Assembly: GCF_014697415.1 (NCBI RefSeq)
Contig: NZ_JACJRT010000016.1
Coordinates: 1 to 56,603 of the forward strand
DNA: 56,603 nt
Reading direction: 5' to 3'
Source: Cyanobium sp. FACHB-13342
Lineage (GTDB): Bacteria; Cyanobacteriota; Cyanobacteriia; PCC-6307; Cyanobiaceae
The position numbers were made by a program, and so were the translations under genes. This document shows positions 35,543 through 43,993 of this stretch, in pieces. The first letter of the stretch is position 1. Each line of letters starts with the position of its first letter. Below the pieces are notes generated by a model that was not told where the DNA came from, searched no databases, and was given only the letters and a program-made list of their open reading frames with translations.

Positions 35543-36193
35543 TCAGGGCCACCGCTCCAACACTGCCCCCCGGGAACCCTGGCCCACCACGGCCCAGCGC
35601 CAACCCTCCAGCACCCCCCAACGGCACTCCGGCTCGGCGCCATCGCCGTGGTGGTGCAATCGCCCACTGAAATGGTCGTAATCCCACAGGCTGAGTTCGG
35701 CCGCGAGGGTGCGCTGGCGCCACTTGATTGCCGCCTCTTTCAACACCCAACTGGTGAGCACCGCATCGCGCAGGCCCTCGCCCTCCATCCGTTCCAGCTG
35801 GGCCTGCTCGGGGCCGGGGAAGAAACGGCGCATCACGCCGGCCCCATCCAGGGGTCGGGCGGTCGGCTCCAGATCCACCCCGATCGGCTCCGGGGAGTAG
35901 CCGATCAGCAAAGCATCGCCGCCATGGCTGAGGCTGATCCAGCCCAACGGGCCATCGAGGCGGGGGGGCTCCCCCGGAGGGCTGTGCAGCGGAACGGCAA
36001 CCGGAGAGCAACGGAGCACCCCGGCCAGCACCTGGCGCAGGGCCGCCCGGCTACGGCGGTATCGGCTGCGTCGCAGCGGCGGCAGGGCCTCACTCCAGCA
36101 CCGCTCCGGAGCTGAGAGGCAGGCGACATCTCCCCCGGCCGAGGGCAACAACCAGAGCAGCGGCCACCGGTCCCAGCCCGTGCCTAGGCTCAC
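35543..36193 (-). CDS. 4'-phosphopantetheinyl transferase (Sfp type)
   Basis: 216 residues. The enzyme transfers the 4'-phosphopantetheine arm of CoA to a conserved Ser of acyl or peptidyl carrier proteins. Diagnostic motifs are present: GWISLSHGGDALLIGYS near 84-100, IGVDLEP near 104 (Mg-binding Asp and Glu) and SWVLKEAAIKW near 148 (catalytic Glu and Lys). It is the broad Sfp/HetI-like form, consistent with cyanobacteria, which usually have a single such enzyme. The GTG start at 36193 gives the shortest sensible N-terminus. It is divergent from the bcp gene with a 36-bp gap. Confidence 0.88.
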   Translation of the reverse strand: MSLGTGWDRWPLLWLLPSAGGDVACLSAPERCWSEALPPLRRSRYRRSRAALRQVLAGVLRCSPVAVPLHSPPGEPPRLDGPLGWISLSHGGDALLIGYSPEPIGVDLEPTARPLDGAGVMRRFFPGPEQAQLERMEGEGLRDAVLTSWVLKEAAIKWRQRTLAAELSLWDYDHFSGRLHHHGDGAEPECRWGVLEGWRWAVVGQGSRGAVLERWP

Positions 36194-36229
36194 GCGATTG
36201 TCCTTCCCGCGCTTCGGCTGGAGAGTTGC

Positions 36230-36697
36230 ATGGTCTTGCAGATCGGTGATGCCGCCCCCGATTTCAGCCTGCCCGATCAGGCCGGCACGCCCGTGAGCCT
36301 GTCGGCGTTGAAAGGCCAGCGGGTGGTGATCTATTTCTATCCGAAGGACGACACCCCCGGCTGCACCAAGGAAGCCTGCAACTTCCGCGACCAGTGGAGT
36401 GTGCTGGAGCAGCACGGCATCACGGTGCTGGGCATCAGCAAGGACGGGGCCGCCAGCCACGCCAAATTCATCGCCAAGTACGACCTGCCCTTCACCCTGC
36501 TCACCGATGCCGAGCCCTGCCCGGTGGCCACGGCCTACGAGAGCTATGGCCTCAAGAAATTCATGGGCAAGGAGTACATGGGCATGATGCGCCACACCTT
36601 TGTGGTCAGCCCCGAAGGCAAGCTCGAGAAGATCTACACCAAGGTCAAGGCCGAGACCATGGCCGATGACATCCTCAGCGATCTGGGACTGGCCTGA
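36230..36697 (+). CDS. bcp: Peroxiredoxin Q / bacterioferritin comigratory protein
   Basis: 155-residue thioredoxin-fold peroxidase that reduces H2O2 and lipid hydroperoxides, using thioredoxin. PKDDTPGCTKEACNFRD contains the peroxidatic Cys45 and, five residues on, the resolving Cys50, the atypical 2-Cys arrangement of PrxQ. The conserved FTLLTDAE and RHTFVVSPEGKLEKIY segments are normal. A GGAG lies six bases before the ATG. Cytoplasmic, antioxidant. It ends 23 bp inside the 3' end of the convergent coaX gene. Confidence 0.95.
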   Translation: MVLQIGDAAPDFSLPDQAGTPVSLSALKGQRVVIYFYPKDDTPGCTKEACNFRDQWSVLEQHGITVLGISKDGAASHAKFIAKYDLPFTLLTDAEPCPVATAYESYGLKKFMGKEYMGMMRHTFVVSPEGKLEKIYTKVKAETMADDILSDLGLA

Positions 36698-37409
36698 GGG
36701 CGGCCAGGGCCTCCAGCGCCAAGGCGGGGTCGCACTCCACCACCAGGGAGCTGTCAGCCAGCAGCTCCCGCACCAGGGGGGCCAGCATCGGCCCGTCGCC
36801 CCCGGTGAGCCAGAGCGTGCAGCGGGGGGCCTCCGCCAGCGCCTCGCGGCCGGCCTGGGCGACTGCCGCCGCCAGGCCGCGCAGCACACCGCAGGCCATG
36901 GCCTCGGCGGTGGCCTGCGGCCAAGGCTGGGCGGTTAGAACCGGCGGCCCGTCCAGAGCGGGTAAGCCTGCGGTGCCCGCCCGCAGGGCCTGCAGCTGCA
37001 GGCGGGCACCGGCGAGCAGCCGCCCGCCTGCAAACCCCCCATCGGCATCGACCCGGGTGAGGCTCAGGGCGGTGCCACCATCGGCCACCAGCACGGCCGT
37101 TTGGCTCCGCTGCCAGGCACGCCATCCCACCAGGGCCCGATCCACCCCCAACCAGGAGGGCATCCGCGCCAAGGGCACCTCGGCCGTCTCCAGCCGGGAT
37201 CCAGAGGGCCAGGACCCATCGGCGGGCACCGGACCCACCGCCGCCCAGCCGGTCAACGCCCCCCTCACCCCCCGGCCCGGGGCATCACTCCAGGTGTGCA
37301 ACGCGCCTGGATGGCCCTTGGCCCAGTGCCATCGGCTGTTGCCGATCAACAGCCACAGCCCCGGGCTCAGATGCCCTCGCCCATCAAGCCGGGCAGATGG
37401 ATGCCGCAT
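36675..37409 (-). CDS. coaX: Type III pantothenate kinase
   Basis: 244 residues. First step of CoA synthesis (pantothenate to 4'-phosphopantothenate). The ASKHA-type ATPase pattern is visible: LWLLIGNSRWHWA (phosphate loop region) near residue 18, VDRALVGWRAWQ, AVLVADGGTALSLTRVDADG (second phosphate motif) and GFAGGRLLAGARLQLQAL. Odd point: the usual Asp of the N-terminal D-x-G-N-T motif is replaced (LLIGNS). The ATG at 37409 lies 43 bp inside the cysH 3' end on the same strand, so expression is probably coupled to cysH. Confidence 0.82.
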   Translation of the reverse strand: MRHPSARLDGRGHLSPGLWLLIGNSRWHWAKGHPGALHTWSDAPGRGVRGALTGWAAVGPVPADGSWPSGSRLETAEVPLARMPSWLGVDRALVGWRAWQRSQTAVLVADGGTALSLTRVDADGGFAGGRLLAGARLQLQALRAGTAGLPALDGPPVLTAQPWPQATAEAMACGVLRGLAAAVAQAGREALAEAPRCTLWLTGGDGPMLAPLVRELLADSSLVVECDPALALEALAALRPVPDR

Positions 37410-38134
37410 TCCTGCTTCAGCCCCCCGAACCGGGTGGCCCGGCCGCTCACCTCTCCGGCATCGGGAGCGCTGGAGTGCCAGTCGCCCACGGTGGAATAGC
37501 CCTGCTCAAACAGGGGGTGTTGGGGGAGCTGCTGCTCCTCCATGTAGTAGTACACGTCGCGCTTGGTCCAGGAGAGGAGGGGCCGCAGCGACCAGCGCTG
37601 GCGCACCGGATCGAGGGGCTCCATGGCCCGGCGATGGTCGGTCTGGTTGCCGCGGACCCCACTGGCCCAACAGGTGACCCCCCCATCGGTGAGGGCCCGA
37701 TCCAGGGGTTCCACCTTGCGTATCCGGTGGTAGAGCTCCAGATCGGCCACCTGTTCGGTTTCCCACAGCCGCCCATGGAGCGCTTCCATCCGGGCCGGGC
37801 TCATGGCGGACTGGGCCACCACAAGTTTGAGCTGGAGGCGCTGCACCAGCAGGTCGGCGTATTGGTAGGTCTCCGCGGGGAGATAGCCCGTATCCACCCA
37901 GATCACCGGCACCGGCCGGCCGGTCTGCTGGCCCAGCTCACTGACCATGTGCAGCAGGACGGCCGCCTGGATCCCGAAGCTGGTGGTGAGCGCAAACCCC
38001 TCACCAAAGGTCTCTTGGGCCCAGCGCAGGCGCTCCTGGGCCGATAGGGGAGCCAGCCGCTCCCGGACCGCCGCCAGGTCAATCGCCCGCCCGGCGCCGT
38101 CCGGGGGAAGGGTGGGAGCGGAAGCGGTCTGCAT
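37367..38134 (-). CDS. cysH: Phosphoadenylyl-sulfate (PAPS) reductase
   Basis: 255 residues. Reduces PAPS to sulfite with thioredoxin in assimilatory sulfate reduction. The N-type ATP-pyrophosphatase core shows TTSFGIQAAVLLHMVSELG, VIWVDTGYLPAETYQYAD and WASGVRGNQTDHRR. The catalytic Cys243 lies in the C-terminal ECGIH motif. The paired CC...CC cluster ligands of APS reductases are absent, so PAPS is the expected substrate. It starts 50 bp from the divergent NDH-2 gene and overlaps coaX at its end. Confidence 0.92.
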   Translation of the reverse strand: MQTASAPTLPPDGAGRAIDLAAVRERLAPLSAQERLRWAQETFGEGFALTTSFGIQAAVLLHMVSELGQQTGRPVPVIWVDTGYLPAETYQYADLLVQRLQLKLVVAQSAMSPARMEALHGRLWETEQVADLELYHRIRKVEPLDRALTDGGVTCWASGVRGNQTDHRRAMEPLDPVRQRWSLRPLLSWTKRDVYYYMEEQQLPQHPLFEQGYSTVGDWHSSAPDAGEVSGRATRFGGLKQECGIHLPGLMGEGI

Positions 38135-38208
38135 CAGGCCATCATCGCCCTTGGCCTGAGTCGCTGGTTAGGGTTCGGTCGACGGTGTCGGCAGCGGACC
38201 ACAAAACC

Positions 38209-39402
38209 ATGGCGGAGTCCGCGGCGACGCCGGCAACAGCCCCGGTCGTGATTGTGGGGGGGGGCTTCGGAGGGCTCTACACGGCCCTGGCGCTGGCATC
38301 CCGCCGGCAGCACCCTCCGATTCTGCTGATCGAACCGAACGATCACTTTCTCTTTCTGCCCCTGCTCTACGAGTACCTCAGCGGCGAACTGCGCAGCTGG
38401 GAGATCGCTCCCCGCTTCGACGCCCTGCTGGCGGGCAAGGGGGTGGCCTGGCTGCAGGACCGGGTCGACCAGATCGACACCACGGCCGCTGTGGTCCAAA
38501 CCGCCGGCGGACGGCGCCTGCCCTTCTCCCGCCTGGTGGTGGCCACCGGGGCCCGGGCCAACAGCTTCGGCATCCCCGGTGTGGTGGAGCACGGCCTGGG
38601 GTTCCGCACCCTGGCCGATGTGGAACGGTTGCAGCGCCTGATCCGCAGGCTGAAGGACCAGCCCAGACCCCTGCAACGGCTCGCCGTGGTGGGGGCGGGA
38701 GCCAGCGGCGTGGAACTGGCCTGCAAGCTGGCCGATCAGCTGGACGGCCGGGCGATCCTCGAACTGATCGAGCAGGGCCCCGGCCTGCTGCCCCAGGCCA
38801 AGGCCTTCAACCGGGAGCAGGCCGATCGGGCCCTGCAGCGCCGGGATGTGCGCCTGCGCACCCATACCCGGGTCACGGCGGTTGGGGCCAGCAGCATCGA
38901 CCTGCAGGGTCCGGGAGGGGCAGAACAACTCGGCGTTGAGGCCGTGATCTGGACCGCCGGCCTCCAATTCAGAGCCCCCGCCTTCACCCCCGCCGCCCCC
39001 ACCGACCGACTGGGCCGGCTGGTGTGCGAACCCAGCCTGCAGCTGCGCGACCAGCCCCGGATCTTCGCCGTGGGGGACATTGCCCACGTGGAGCTGGCGG
39101 AGCGCGACCCGGACGCCGCGCCCCTGCCCGCCACCGCCCAGGTGGCCTTCCAACAGGCCGACTGCCTGGCGAACAACCTGCTCCATTCCCTGGCTGGGGA
39201 ACCGCTGGATGCCTTCCAGTACAACGACCTCGGCGAAATGATGAGCCTTGGGGAGGGTGAGGCCAGTCTCACCGGCGCGGGCTTCACCCTGGCGGGACCG
39301 GCTGCCTTCCAGATCCGCAGACTGGCCTACCTGGCCCGCCTGCCCGGCAAATCCCACCAGTTGCGGGTGGCTGCCGGCTGGCTGGCGGATTGGCCGCGAT
39401 GA
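38209..39402 (+). CDS. Type II NAD(P)H dehydrogenase (NDH-2)
   Basis: About 397 residues, a pyridine nucleotide-disulfide-type oxidoreductase. It passes electrons from NAD(P)H to quinone without pumping protons. The FAD-binding motif VVIVGGGFGGLYTALALASR is near residue 14 and NADH-binding LAVVGAGASGVELACKLADQ near 160. The FAD-closing IFAVGDIAHVEL lies near 290. FLFLPLLYEYLSGEL is a typical NDH-2 signature. ATG 38209 is chosen; GTG 38185 is in frame upstream. The C-terminal amphipathic end (QIRRLAYLARLPG) suits peripheral membrane attachment. The stop overlaps the HAD gene start. Confidence 0.9.
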   Translation: MAESAATPATAPVVIVGGGFGGLYTALALASRRQHPPILLIEPNDHFLFLPLLYEYLSGELRSWEIAPRFDALLAGKGVAWLQDRVDQIDTTAAVVQTAGGRRLPFSRLVVATGARANSFGIPGVVEHGLGFRTLADVERLQRLIRRLKDQPRPLQRLAVVGAGASGVELACKLADQLDGRAILELIEQGPGLLPQAKAFNREQADRALQRRDVRLRTHTRVTAVGASSIDLQGPGGAEQLGVEAVIWTAGLQFRAPAFTPAAPTDRLGRLVCEPSLQLRDQPRIFAVGDIAHVELAERDPDAAPLPATAQVAFQQADCLANNLLHSLAGEPLDAFQYNDLGEMMSLGEGEASLTGAGFTLAGPAAFQIRRLAYLARLPGKSHQLRVAAGWLADWPR

Positions 39403-40043
39403 CCCCTCGGGGGCTGCTGCTCGATGCCATGGGCACCCTGATCGGCCTGCGGGCCGGCGTGGGCCACACCTATGCGGCGGTGGCGGGCCGCCATGGCCTG
39501 GCGGTGGAGGCGGCCGCCATCGACCAGGCCTTCCCCCGCATCTATCGCCAGGCACCGCCCCTGGCCTTTCCCGGGCTCACCGGCCAGGCCCTGCAGGCGG
39601 CCGAGGTGGCGTGGTGGAGTGCCCGAATCGCCGAAGTGCTTGCCGCCGTGGGTGCAGTTCCCGAGCCCGCCACGCCGCTGCCTCCGGAACTGGGCCCTGC
39701 GTTGTTCGAGCGCTTTGCCCAGGCCGACCTGTGGCAGGTGTATGCCGATGTGCCAGCCCAGCTGGAGGCCTGGCACCACCGCGGCCTGAAGCTGGCGGTG
39801 GTGAGCAACTTCGACAGCCGCCTGCCCGGCCTGCTGGAGGCCCTGGGTTTGGCCCGCTGGCTGGACGCGGTGGTGGTGTCCTCGGCCGCCGGTGCGGCCA
39901 AACCCGATCCCTTGCCGTTTCAACAGGCCCTGGCCAGGCTGAGCCTGGACGCCGCGGAGGTCTGGCACGTGGGAGACAGCCCGGAGGACGGAGCCGGAGC
40001 CCGGGCCGCCGGCATCCGCTGGATTCAGGTGAAGCGCCCATGA
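39399..40043 (+). CDS. HAD-superfamily hydrolase (HDHD3/REG-2-like)
   Basis: 214 residues. HAD motif I is LLLDAMGTLIGLRAG; note DxM in place of DxD or DxF, so the second acidic residue is Ala-Met rather than Asp. Motif II VVSNFDSR, motif III Lys in AAGAAKPDP and motif IV VWHVGDSPEDGAGA are present. Substrate unknown, likely a small phosphorylated metabolite. The second motif I Asp is also missing in several HDHD3/REG-2-like proteins, so phosphatase activity is uncertain. ATG 39399 overlaps the NDH-2 stop (ATGA), giving a likely shared transcript. Confidence 0.85.
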   Translation: MTPRGLLLDAMGTLIGLRAGVGHTYAAVAGRHGLAVEAAAIDQAFPRIYRQAPPLAFPGLTGQALQAAEVAWWSARIAEVLAAVGAVPEPATPLPPELGPALFERFAQADLWQVYADVPAQLEAWHHRGLKLAVVSNFDSRLPGLLEALGLARWLDAVVVSSAAGAAKPDPLPFQQALARLSLDAAEVWHVGDSPEDGAGARAAGIRWIQVKRP

Positions 40044-40068
40044 GCCAGGCCGTAGCCCCGGGTCAGCC

Positions 40069-41730
40069 GTGGTGAAGCAGGGCGTACTGGCGGGGCGCAC
40101 GGCCGGTTTGCGCCCCGCCCAGAAGCGGCGGCTGGAGCGGCTCTGCCATCGACGCCATCCCGACGACCAGGTGGCCGAACTGCTCTGCCTGCAGCGCCTC
40201 GCCAGCGAAAGCCGCGAGCTGGAACTCCCCCTCACCCTGGTGGTGGACAGCCGCGGCCTCTGCCGGCTGCTGTGGGTGGGGCCCCTGGAGCAATCGGGCC
40301 GCCTGCTGGAGCGGTTGCCCGGCACGGAGCGGCGCCAGGGCACCGACCTGCGCCTGCTCACCTGCTGCGGCCGCTCCAAGCACCTCCAGCCCGACCGCCA
40401 GGAGGGAATCGTGGGGCTGGATCTGGCCCCCCGGCTGTGGCTGCGCTTCGGCGACCAGGCCAAGGCTGGAGGGCACTGGCCCGCCGAACTGCTGGTGGCC
40501 CAACCCGACGCCCCGGAGCCCTGGCAGGTCGAAGCCAGCGCGGATCTGGCCCAGCTCTGCAGCCAGGATCCCCTGTCCATCGCCCCGGCATCCCCATCTG
40601 AACCATCCACCAGCACCGCCGACCCCGGCGGCCAGGAACGGGTGCTGCTGCTAGCCCTCACCCCAGGCGATCGGGGCGCCGCCCAGCGCCTGATCGCCGA
40701 ACTGGAGGGCCTGGTGAGCAGCGCCGGCGGGGTGCCGGTGGGGGTGGTGGAACAGCGGCGCAGCCAGGTGGCACCCCAGACCCTCTGGGGTGAGGGCAAG
40801 GTGCTCGAAGCGGCCCTGGAAGCCCGGCGCCTGAGGGCCACCCTGGTGGTCACCGACCGGGAGCTGACGCCGGTGCAGGCCCGCAACCTGGAGCGGCTGC
40901 TGGATCTACCGGTGAGCGACCGCAGCGAACTGATTCTCGACATCTTTGCCCAGCGGGCCGCCAGCGCAGCTGGGCGGCTGCAGGTGGAACTGGCCCAGCT
41001 GCGCTATCGGCTGCCCAGGCTCACGGGCCGGGGGCGCAGCCTGTCGCGGCAAGGGGGCGGCATCGGCACCAGGGGCCCGGGGGAAACCCAGCTGGAGAAA
41101 GACCGCCGCGCCATCGCCCGCCGAATCGAGCGCCTGCAACGGGAGGTGGGCCAGCTGGGCGAGCACCGGGCCCGGCTGCGCCAGGGCCGCCAGGGCCTGC
41201 GGCGCCTGGCGCTGGTGGGGTACACGAACGCCGGCAAGAGCTCCCTGCTCAATGCCCTCACCCGGGCCAGTGAACGGGATGCGGTGCTGGCGGAAAACAA
41301 GCTCTTCGCCACCCTCGATCCCACCACTCGGCGGCTCGAGCTGCCCGAGCCGGTGTTGCTCACCGACACCGTGGGCTTCATCCGCAACCTGCCCCCGCCC
41401 CTGCTCGAGGCTTTCCGCTCCACCCTGGAGGAAACCCTGGAGGCCGATGGACTGCTGATCGTGGTCGACCTGGCCGATCCGGCCTGGCCGGAGCAGTGGC
41501 GCACCGTCAACACCATCCTGGACTCCCTGGGCGCCACGGCGCCCCGACGGTTGGTCGCCAACCAGATCGACCGCTGCCCCGCCGGCGAGGTGGAGCGGGC
41601 CCGGGTGCTGGAACCGGCGGCCCTGTTCATCTCCGCCACCGCCGACCTGGGTCTGCAGCACCTGCGCCAGGAGCTGCGCCACTGGCCTGCCGATGGGGGA
41701 GGGATCACGAACACCGCATCCGGGCACTGA
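40069..41730 (+). CDS. hflX: GTPase HflX
   Basis: 553 residues, a ribosome-associated GTPase that splits or rescues stalled 70S ribosomes. The N-terminal HflX domain shows VLEAALEARRLRATLVVTDR and ELTPVQARNLERLL. The linker has GGGIGTRGPGETQLEKDRR, a family hallmark, then the GTPase G1 VGYTNAGKSSLLNAL, G3 LTDTVGFIRNLPP and G4 NQID. The N-terminal ~200 residues before the HflX domain are an extra module found in cyanobacterial HflX. Start GTG 40069 (a second GTG follows). The 26 bp from the HAD gene suggest a cluster. Confidence 0.93.
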   Translation: MVKQGVLAGRTAGLRPAQKRRLERLCHRRHPDDQVAELLCLQRLASESRELELPLTLVVDSRGLCRLLWVGPLEQSGRLLERLPGTERRQGTDLRLLTCCGRSKHLQPDRQEGIVGLDLAPRLWLRFGDQAKAGGHWPAELLVAQPDAPEPWQVEASADLAQLCSQDPLSIAPASPSEPSTSTADPGGQERVLLLALTPGDRGAAQRLIAELEGLVSSAGGVPVGVVEQRRSQVAPQTLWGEGKVLEAALEARRLRATLVVTDRELTPVQARNLERLLDLPVSDRSELILDIFAQRAASAAGRLQVELAQLRYRLPRLTGRGRSLSRQGGGIGTRGPGETQLEKDRRAIARRIERLQREVGQLGEHRARLRQGRQGLRRLALVGYTNAGKSSLLNALTRASERDAVLAENKLFATLDPTTRRLELPEPVLLTDTVGFIRNLPPPLLEAFRSTLEETLEADGLLIVVDLADPAWPEQWRTVNTILDSLGATAPRRLVANQIDRCPAGEVERARVLEPAALFISATADLGLQHLRQELRHWPADGGGITNTASGH

Positions 41731-41776
41731 CTTGTGGCACGATCAGCGCTTCGTTCCACCCTGCCCCGCAGCGGCC

Positions 41777-42412
41777 ATGACCCTCCAACTCGGCGACACC
41801 GTCCCCGACTTCACCCAGGACTCCCAGCTGGGTCCGATCAACCTCTACGACTTCGCCGGTGACAGCTGGGTCGTGTTGTTCTCCCACCCCGCCGACTACA
41901 CCCCGGTGTGCACCACCGAGCTGGGCGAGGTATCCCGGCTGCGCCCCGAATGGGAGAAGCGCAATGTGAAGACCATCGCCCTGAGCGTCGATTCCGCCGA
42001 GAGCCACAACGGCTGGATCTGCGACATCAACGAGACCCAGAACACATCCGTTGACTATCCGATCCTGGCGGATGCCGACAAGAAGGTGGCCGATCTCTAC
42101 GGGATGATCCACCCCAATTCGCTCAACAACCTCACGGTGCGCTCGGTGTTCATCATCGACCCCAACAAGAAACTTCGCCTGCAGATCACCTATCCCGCCA
42201 GCACCGGCCGGAATTTCCACGAAATCCTGCGGGTGATCGACTCCCTGCAGCTCACCGACCACCACTCTGTGGCCACTCCGGTGAACTGGACCGATGGCGA
42301 GGACTGCGTGGTGGTGCCCTCGATCTCCACCGAGGATGCCCGGGCCAAGTTCCCCAAGGGCGTCACGGAGATCAAGCCCTACCTGCGCATGACCCCCCAG
42401 CCCAACAAGTGA
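41777..42412 (+). CDS. 1-Cys peroxiredoxin
   Basis: 211 residues, a Prx6-type peroxidase. The peroxidatic Cys45 sits in HPADYTPVCTTELGEV. No resolving Cys is apparent. The long C-terminal domain (about 150-211, TPVNWTDGEDCVVVPSISTE) is typical of this subgroup. It protects against H2O2 and lipid peroxides in the cytoplasm. ATG 41777 fits the canonical MTLQLGDTVPDF start. It follows hflX by 46 bp and precedes anmK by 10 bp. Upstream, tgacttg and ggcacgatca (41728-41745) could be promoter or operator sequence. Confidence 0.93.
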   Translation: MTLQLGDTVPDFTQDSQLGPINLYDFAGDSWVVLFSHPADYTPVCTTELGEVSRLRPEWEKRNVKTIALSVDSAESHNGWICDINETQNTSVDYPILADADKKVADLYGMIHPNSLNNLTVRSVFIIDPNKKLRLQITYPASTGRNFHEILRVIDSLQLTDHHSVATPVNWTDGEDCVVVPSISTEDARAKFPKGVTEIKPYLRMTPQPNK

Positions 42413-42422
42413 GCCGGCTCTG

Positions 42423-43565
42423 ATGCGGGTGTTGGGGTTGATGAGCGGCACCAGCGCCGATGGCGTTGATGCCGTGCTGGCCCACTTCTCGGGCCAGCCC
42501 CAGCGCCCGCGCTGGAGGCTCGAGGGCCACCACTTCAGCCCCTATCCCGCCCCGTTGCAACGCCGACTGATCCAGGTCGGCCAGGGCACGCCCCTGCCGG
42601 CGGCCGAGCTGCTGGAGCTGGCCGAAGCGGTGACCGAGCAGCAAGCCGTGGCGGCACGGGCCCTGGATCCAACGGCCAGGGCCCAGTTGGTGGGCTGCCA
42701 CGGCCAGACCCTCTGGCATCGCCCACCCCAGCCCGGCCGGCGGGGCGCCAGCTGGCAACTGCTGCAAGGTCCCCTGCTGGCCGAACTGCTCGGCAGGCCG
42801 GTGGTGTTTGATTTCCGCAGTGCCGACCTGGCCCTGGGAGGCCAGGGAGCGCCGCTGGTGCCCCCGGCAGACCAGGCCCTACTGGGCCGCTGCGGCGGCT
42901 GGCGGGCCGTGTTGAACCTCGGCGGCATCGCCAATCTCACCCTGATTCCCCCGGCCACCGGTCCCGAACGGCACGAACCGGTTCGGGGCTGGGACTGCGG
43001 GCCGGCCAATACGCTGCTGGATCTGGCCACCCGCCACTTCAGCGAGGGCCGCCTGGCCTACGACGCCGGGGGAGCCTGGGCCCGGCAGGGCCGCGAGGAT
43101 GAGGCCCTGATCCAACGCTGGCTCCGCGAGCCCTACTTCCAAACCCCGCCCCCGAAATCCACGGGCCGCGAACTGTTCGGCCAGGCCGACCTCGAACGGC
43201 GGCTGGGGGAACTGGGCCCACGGGACCCGGCCGATGCCCTGGCCACCTTGACGGGATTCAGCGCCGCGGTGGTGGCTCAAGAGCTCGGTCATGGCCCCCA
43301 ACCGGTGGAGTTGCTGGTGGCGGGGGGCGGCTGCCGCAACGCCCTGCTGCTAGAGCAGCTGCGACTCCGCTGCCGCGGCCTGATCGTGCGCCCGCTGGCG
43401 GAGCTGGGCATCGGCGATGCGGAGCGCGAGGCCCTGGCCTTTGCCCTGCTGGCCTGGTGGCATGTCCGGAGCCATCGCGGCAGCCTGCCCTCCGTCACCG
43501 GGGCCCGCAAGGCCGCGGTGCTGGGCCTACTGGCCAAACCCCAACACGCCAGCAACCCACGCTGA
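42423..43565 (+). CDS. anmK: Anhydro-N-acetylmuramic acid kinase
   Basis: 380 residues. Converts 1,6-anhydro-MurNAc and ATP to MurNAc 6-phosphate during cell-wall recycling. The N-terminal phosphate motif RVLGLMSGTSADGVDAVLA and ASHKA-type segments are present: VVFDFRSADLALGGQGAPLV, VLNLGGIANLTLIP, WDCGPANTLLD and LLVAGGGCRNALLLEQL. All usual motifs are intact. It starts 10 bp after the 1-Cys peroxiredoxin stop. No other recycling gene (nagZ, ampG) is nearby. Confidence 0.95.
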   Translation: MRVLGLMSGTSADGVDAVLAHFSGQPQRPRWRLEGHHFSPYPAPLQRRLIQVGQGTPLPAAELLELAEAVTEQQAVAARALDPTARAQLVGCHGQTLWHRPPQPGRRGASWQLLQGPLLAELLGRPVVFDFRSADLALGGQGAPLVPPADQALLGRCGGWRAVLNLGGIANLTLIPPATGPERHEPVRGWDCGPANTLLDLATRHFSEGRLAYDAGGAWARQGREDEALIQRWLREPYFQTPPPKSTGRELFGQADLERRLGELGPRDPADALATLTGFSAAVVAQELGHGPQPVELLVAGGGCRNALLLEQLRLRCRGLIVRPLAELGIGDAEREALAFALLAWWHVRSHRGSLPSVTGARKAAVLGLLAKPQHASNPR

Positions 43566-43575
43566 CCTTCAACCG

Positions 43576-43866
43576 CTAGACCGGCCGGTGCAGACGGAGC
43601 CGGCGCGGAGCGCCACGCAGGCGCTGGGGCTTTTGAGCCTGGCTCTGCTCCAGCCCCTGGCGAAACAGGGCGACCCCTGCCCCGCCCAACTGGGCCCGCT
43701 CCAGGCGTTCGACACCCTGCTGGATCAGCACCTTGGCCATGTTGCTGACGGTGCGCGACTCGGCCTCCGCCAGATCCGCCAGGCGCTGACAGAGCTCCTC
43801 GGGCATCACCACCTGAATGCGGGGGGACTTGGCCTTGCCGCTGGAAGAGGTCTGCCGGGTCGCCAC
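43576..43866 (-). CDS. Ribbon-helix-helix (CopG/Arc-like) DNA-binding protein
   Basis: 96 residues. The segment SPRIQVVMPEELCQRLADLA followed by EAESRTVSNMAKVLIQQGVE is a classic strand-helix-turn-helix of the RHH fold, which pairs into a dimer that inserts its beta ribbon in the DNA major groove. The C-terminal 40 residues are basic and unstructured (KPQRLRGAPRRLRLHRPV). A GTG at 43866 begins the frame, with no clear ribosome site; ATG at residue 21 would cut the ribbon. It is divergent from the gene at 43994. A palindrome between them may be its operator. Target unknown. Confidence 0.7.
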   Translation of the reverse strand: MATRQTSSSGKAKSPRIQVVMPEELCQRLADLAEAESRTVSNMAKVLIQQGVERLERAQLGGAGVALFRQGLEQSQAQKPQRLRGAPRRLRLHRPV

Positions 43867-43910
43867 GGATCGATCAGGAGGGGAGATTGATCAGGAGGTA
43901 GAGGACTACC

Positions 43911-43951
43911 GGATACCTCAGAGTGTACTGAGATGCGCAAGGGTAGTATCC
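43911..43951. promoter_or_regulatory. Candidate operator palindromes between divergent genes
   Basis: Nested inverted repeats: ggatac (43911-43916) with gtatcc (43946-43951), and inside it ctcag (43917-43921) with ctgag (43928-43932). They lie between the RHH protein gene and the plus-strand gene at 43994. A gatcaggagg direct repeat (43872 and 43889, 17 bp apart) lies just to the left. An RHH dimer often binds such short palindromes. This is an inference from layout. Confidence 0.35.
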
Positions 43952-43993
43952 ATGACTATGCTGAGGGCACCCATCCCATCGGAGGTGCACCCC

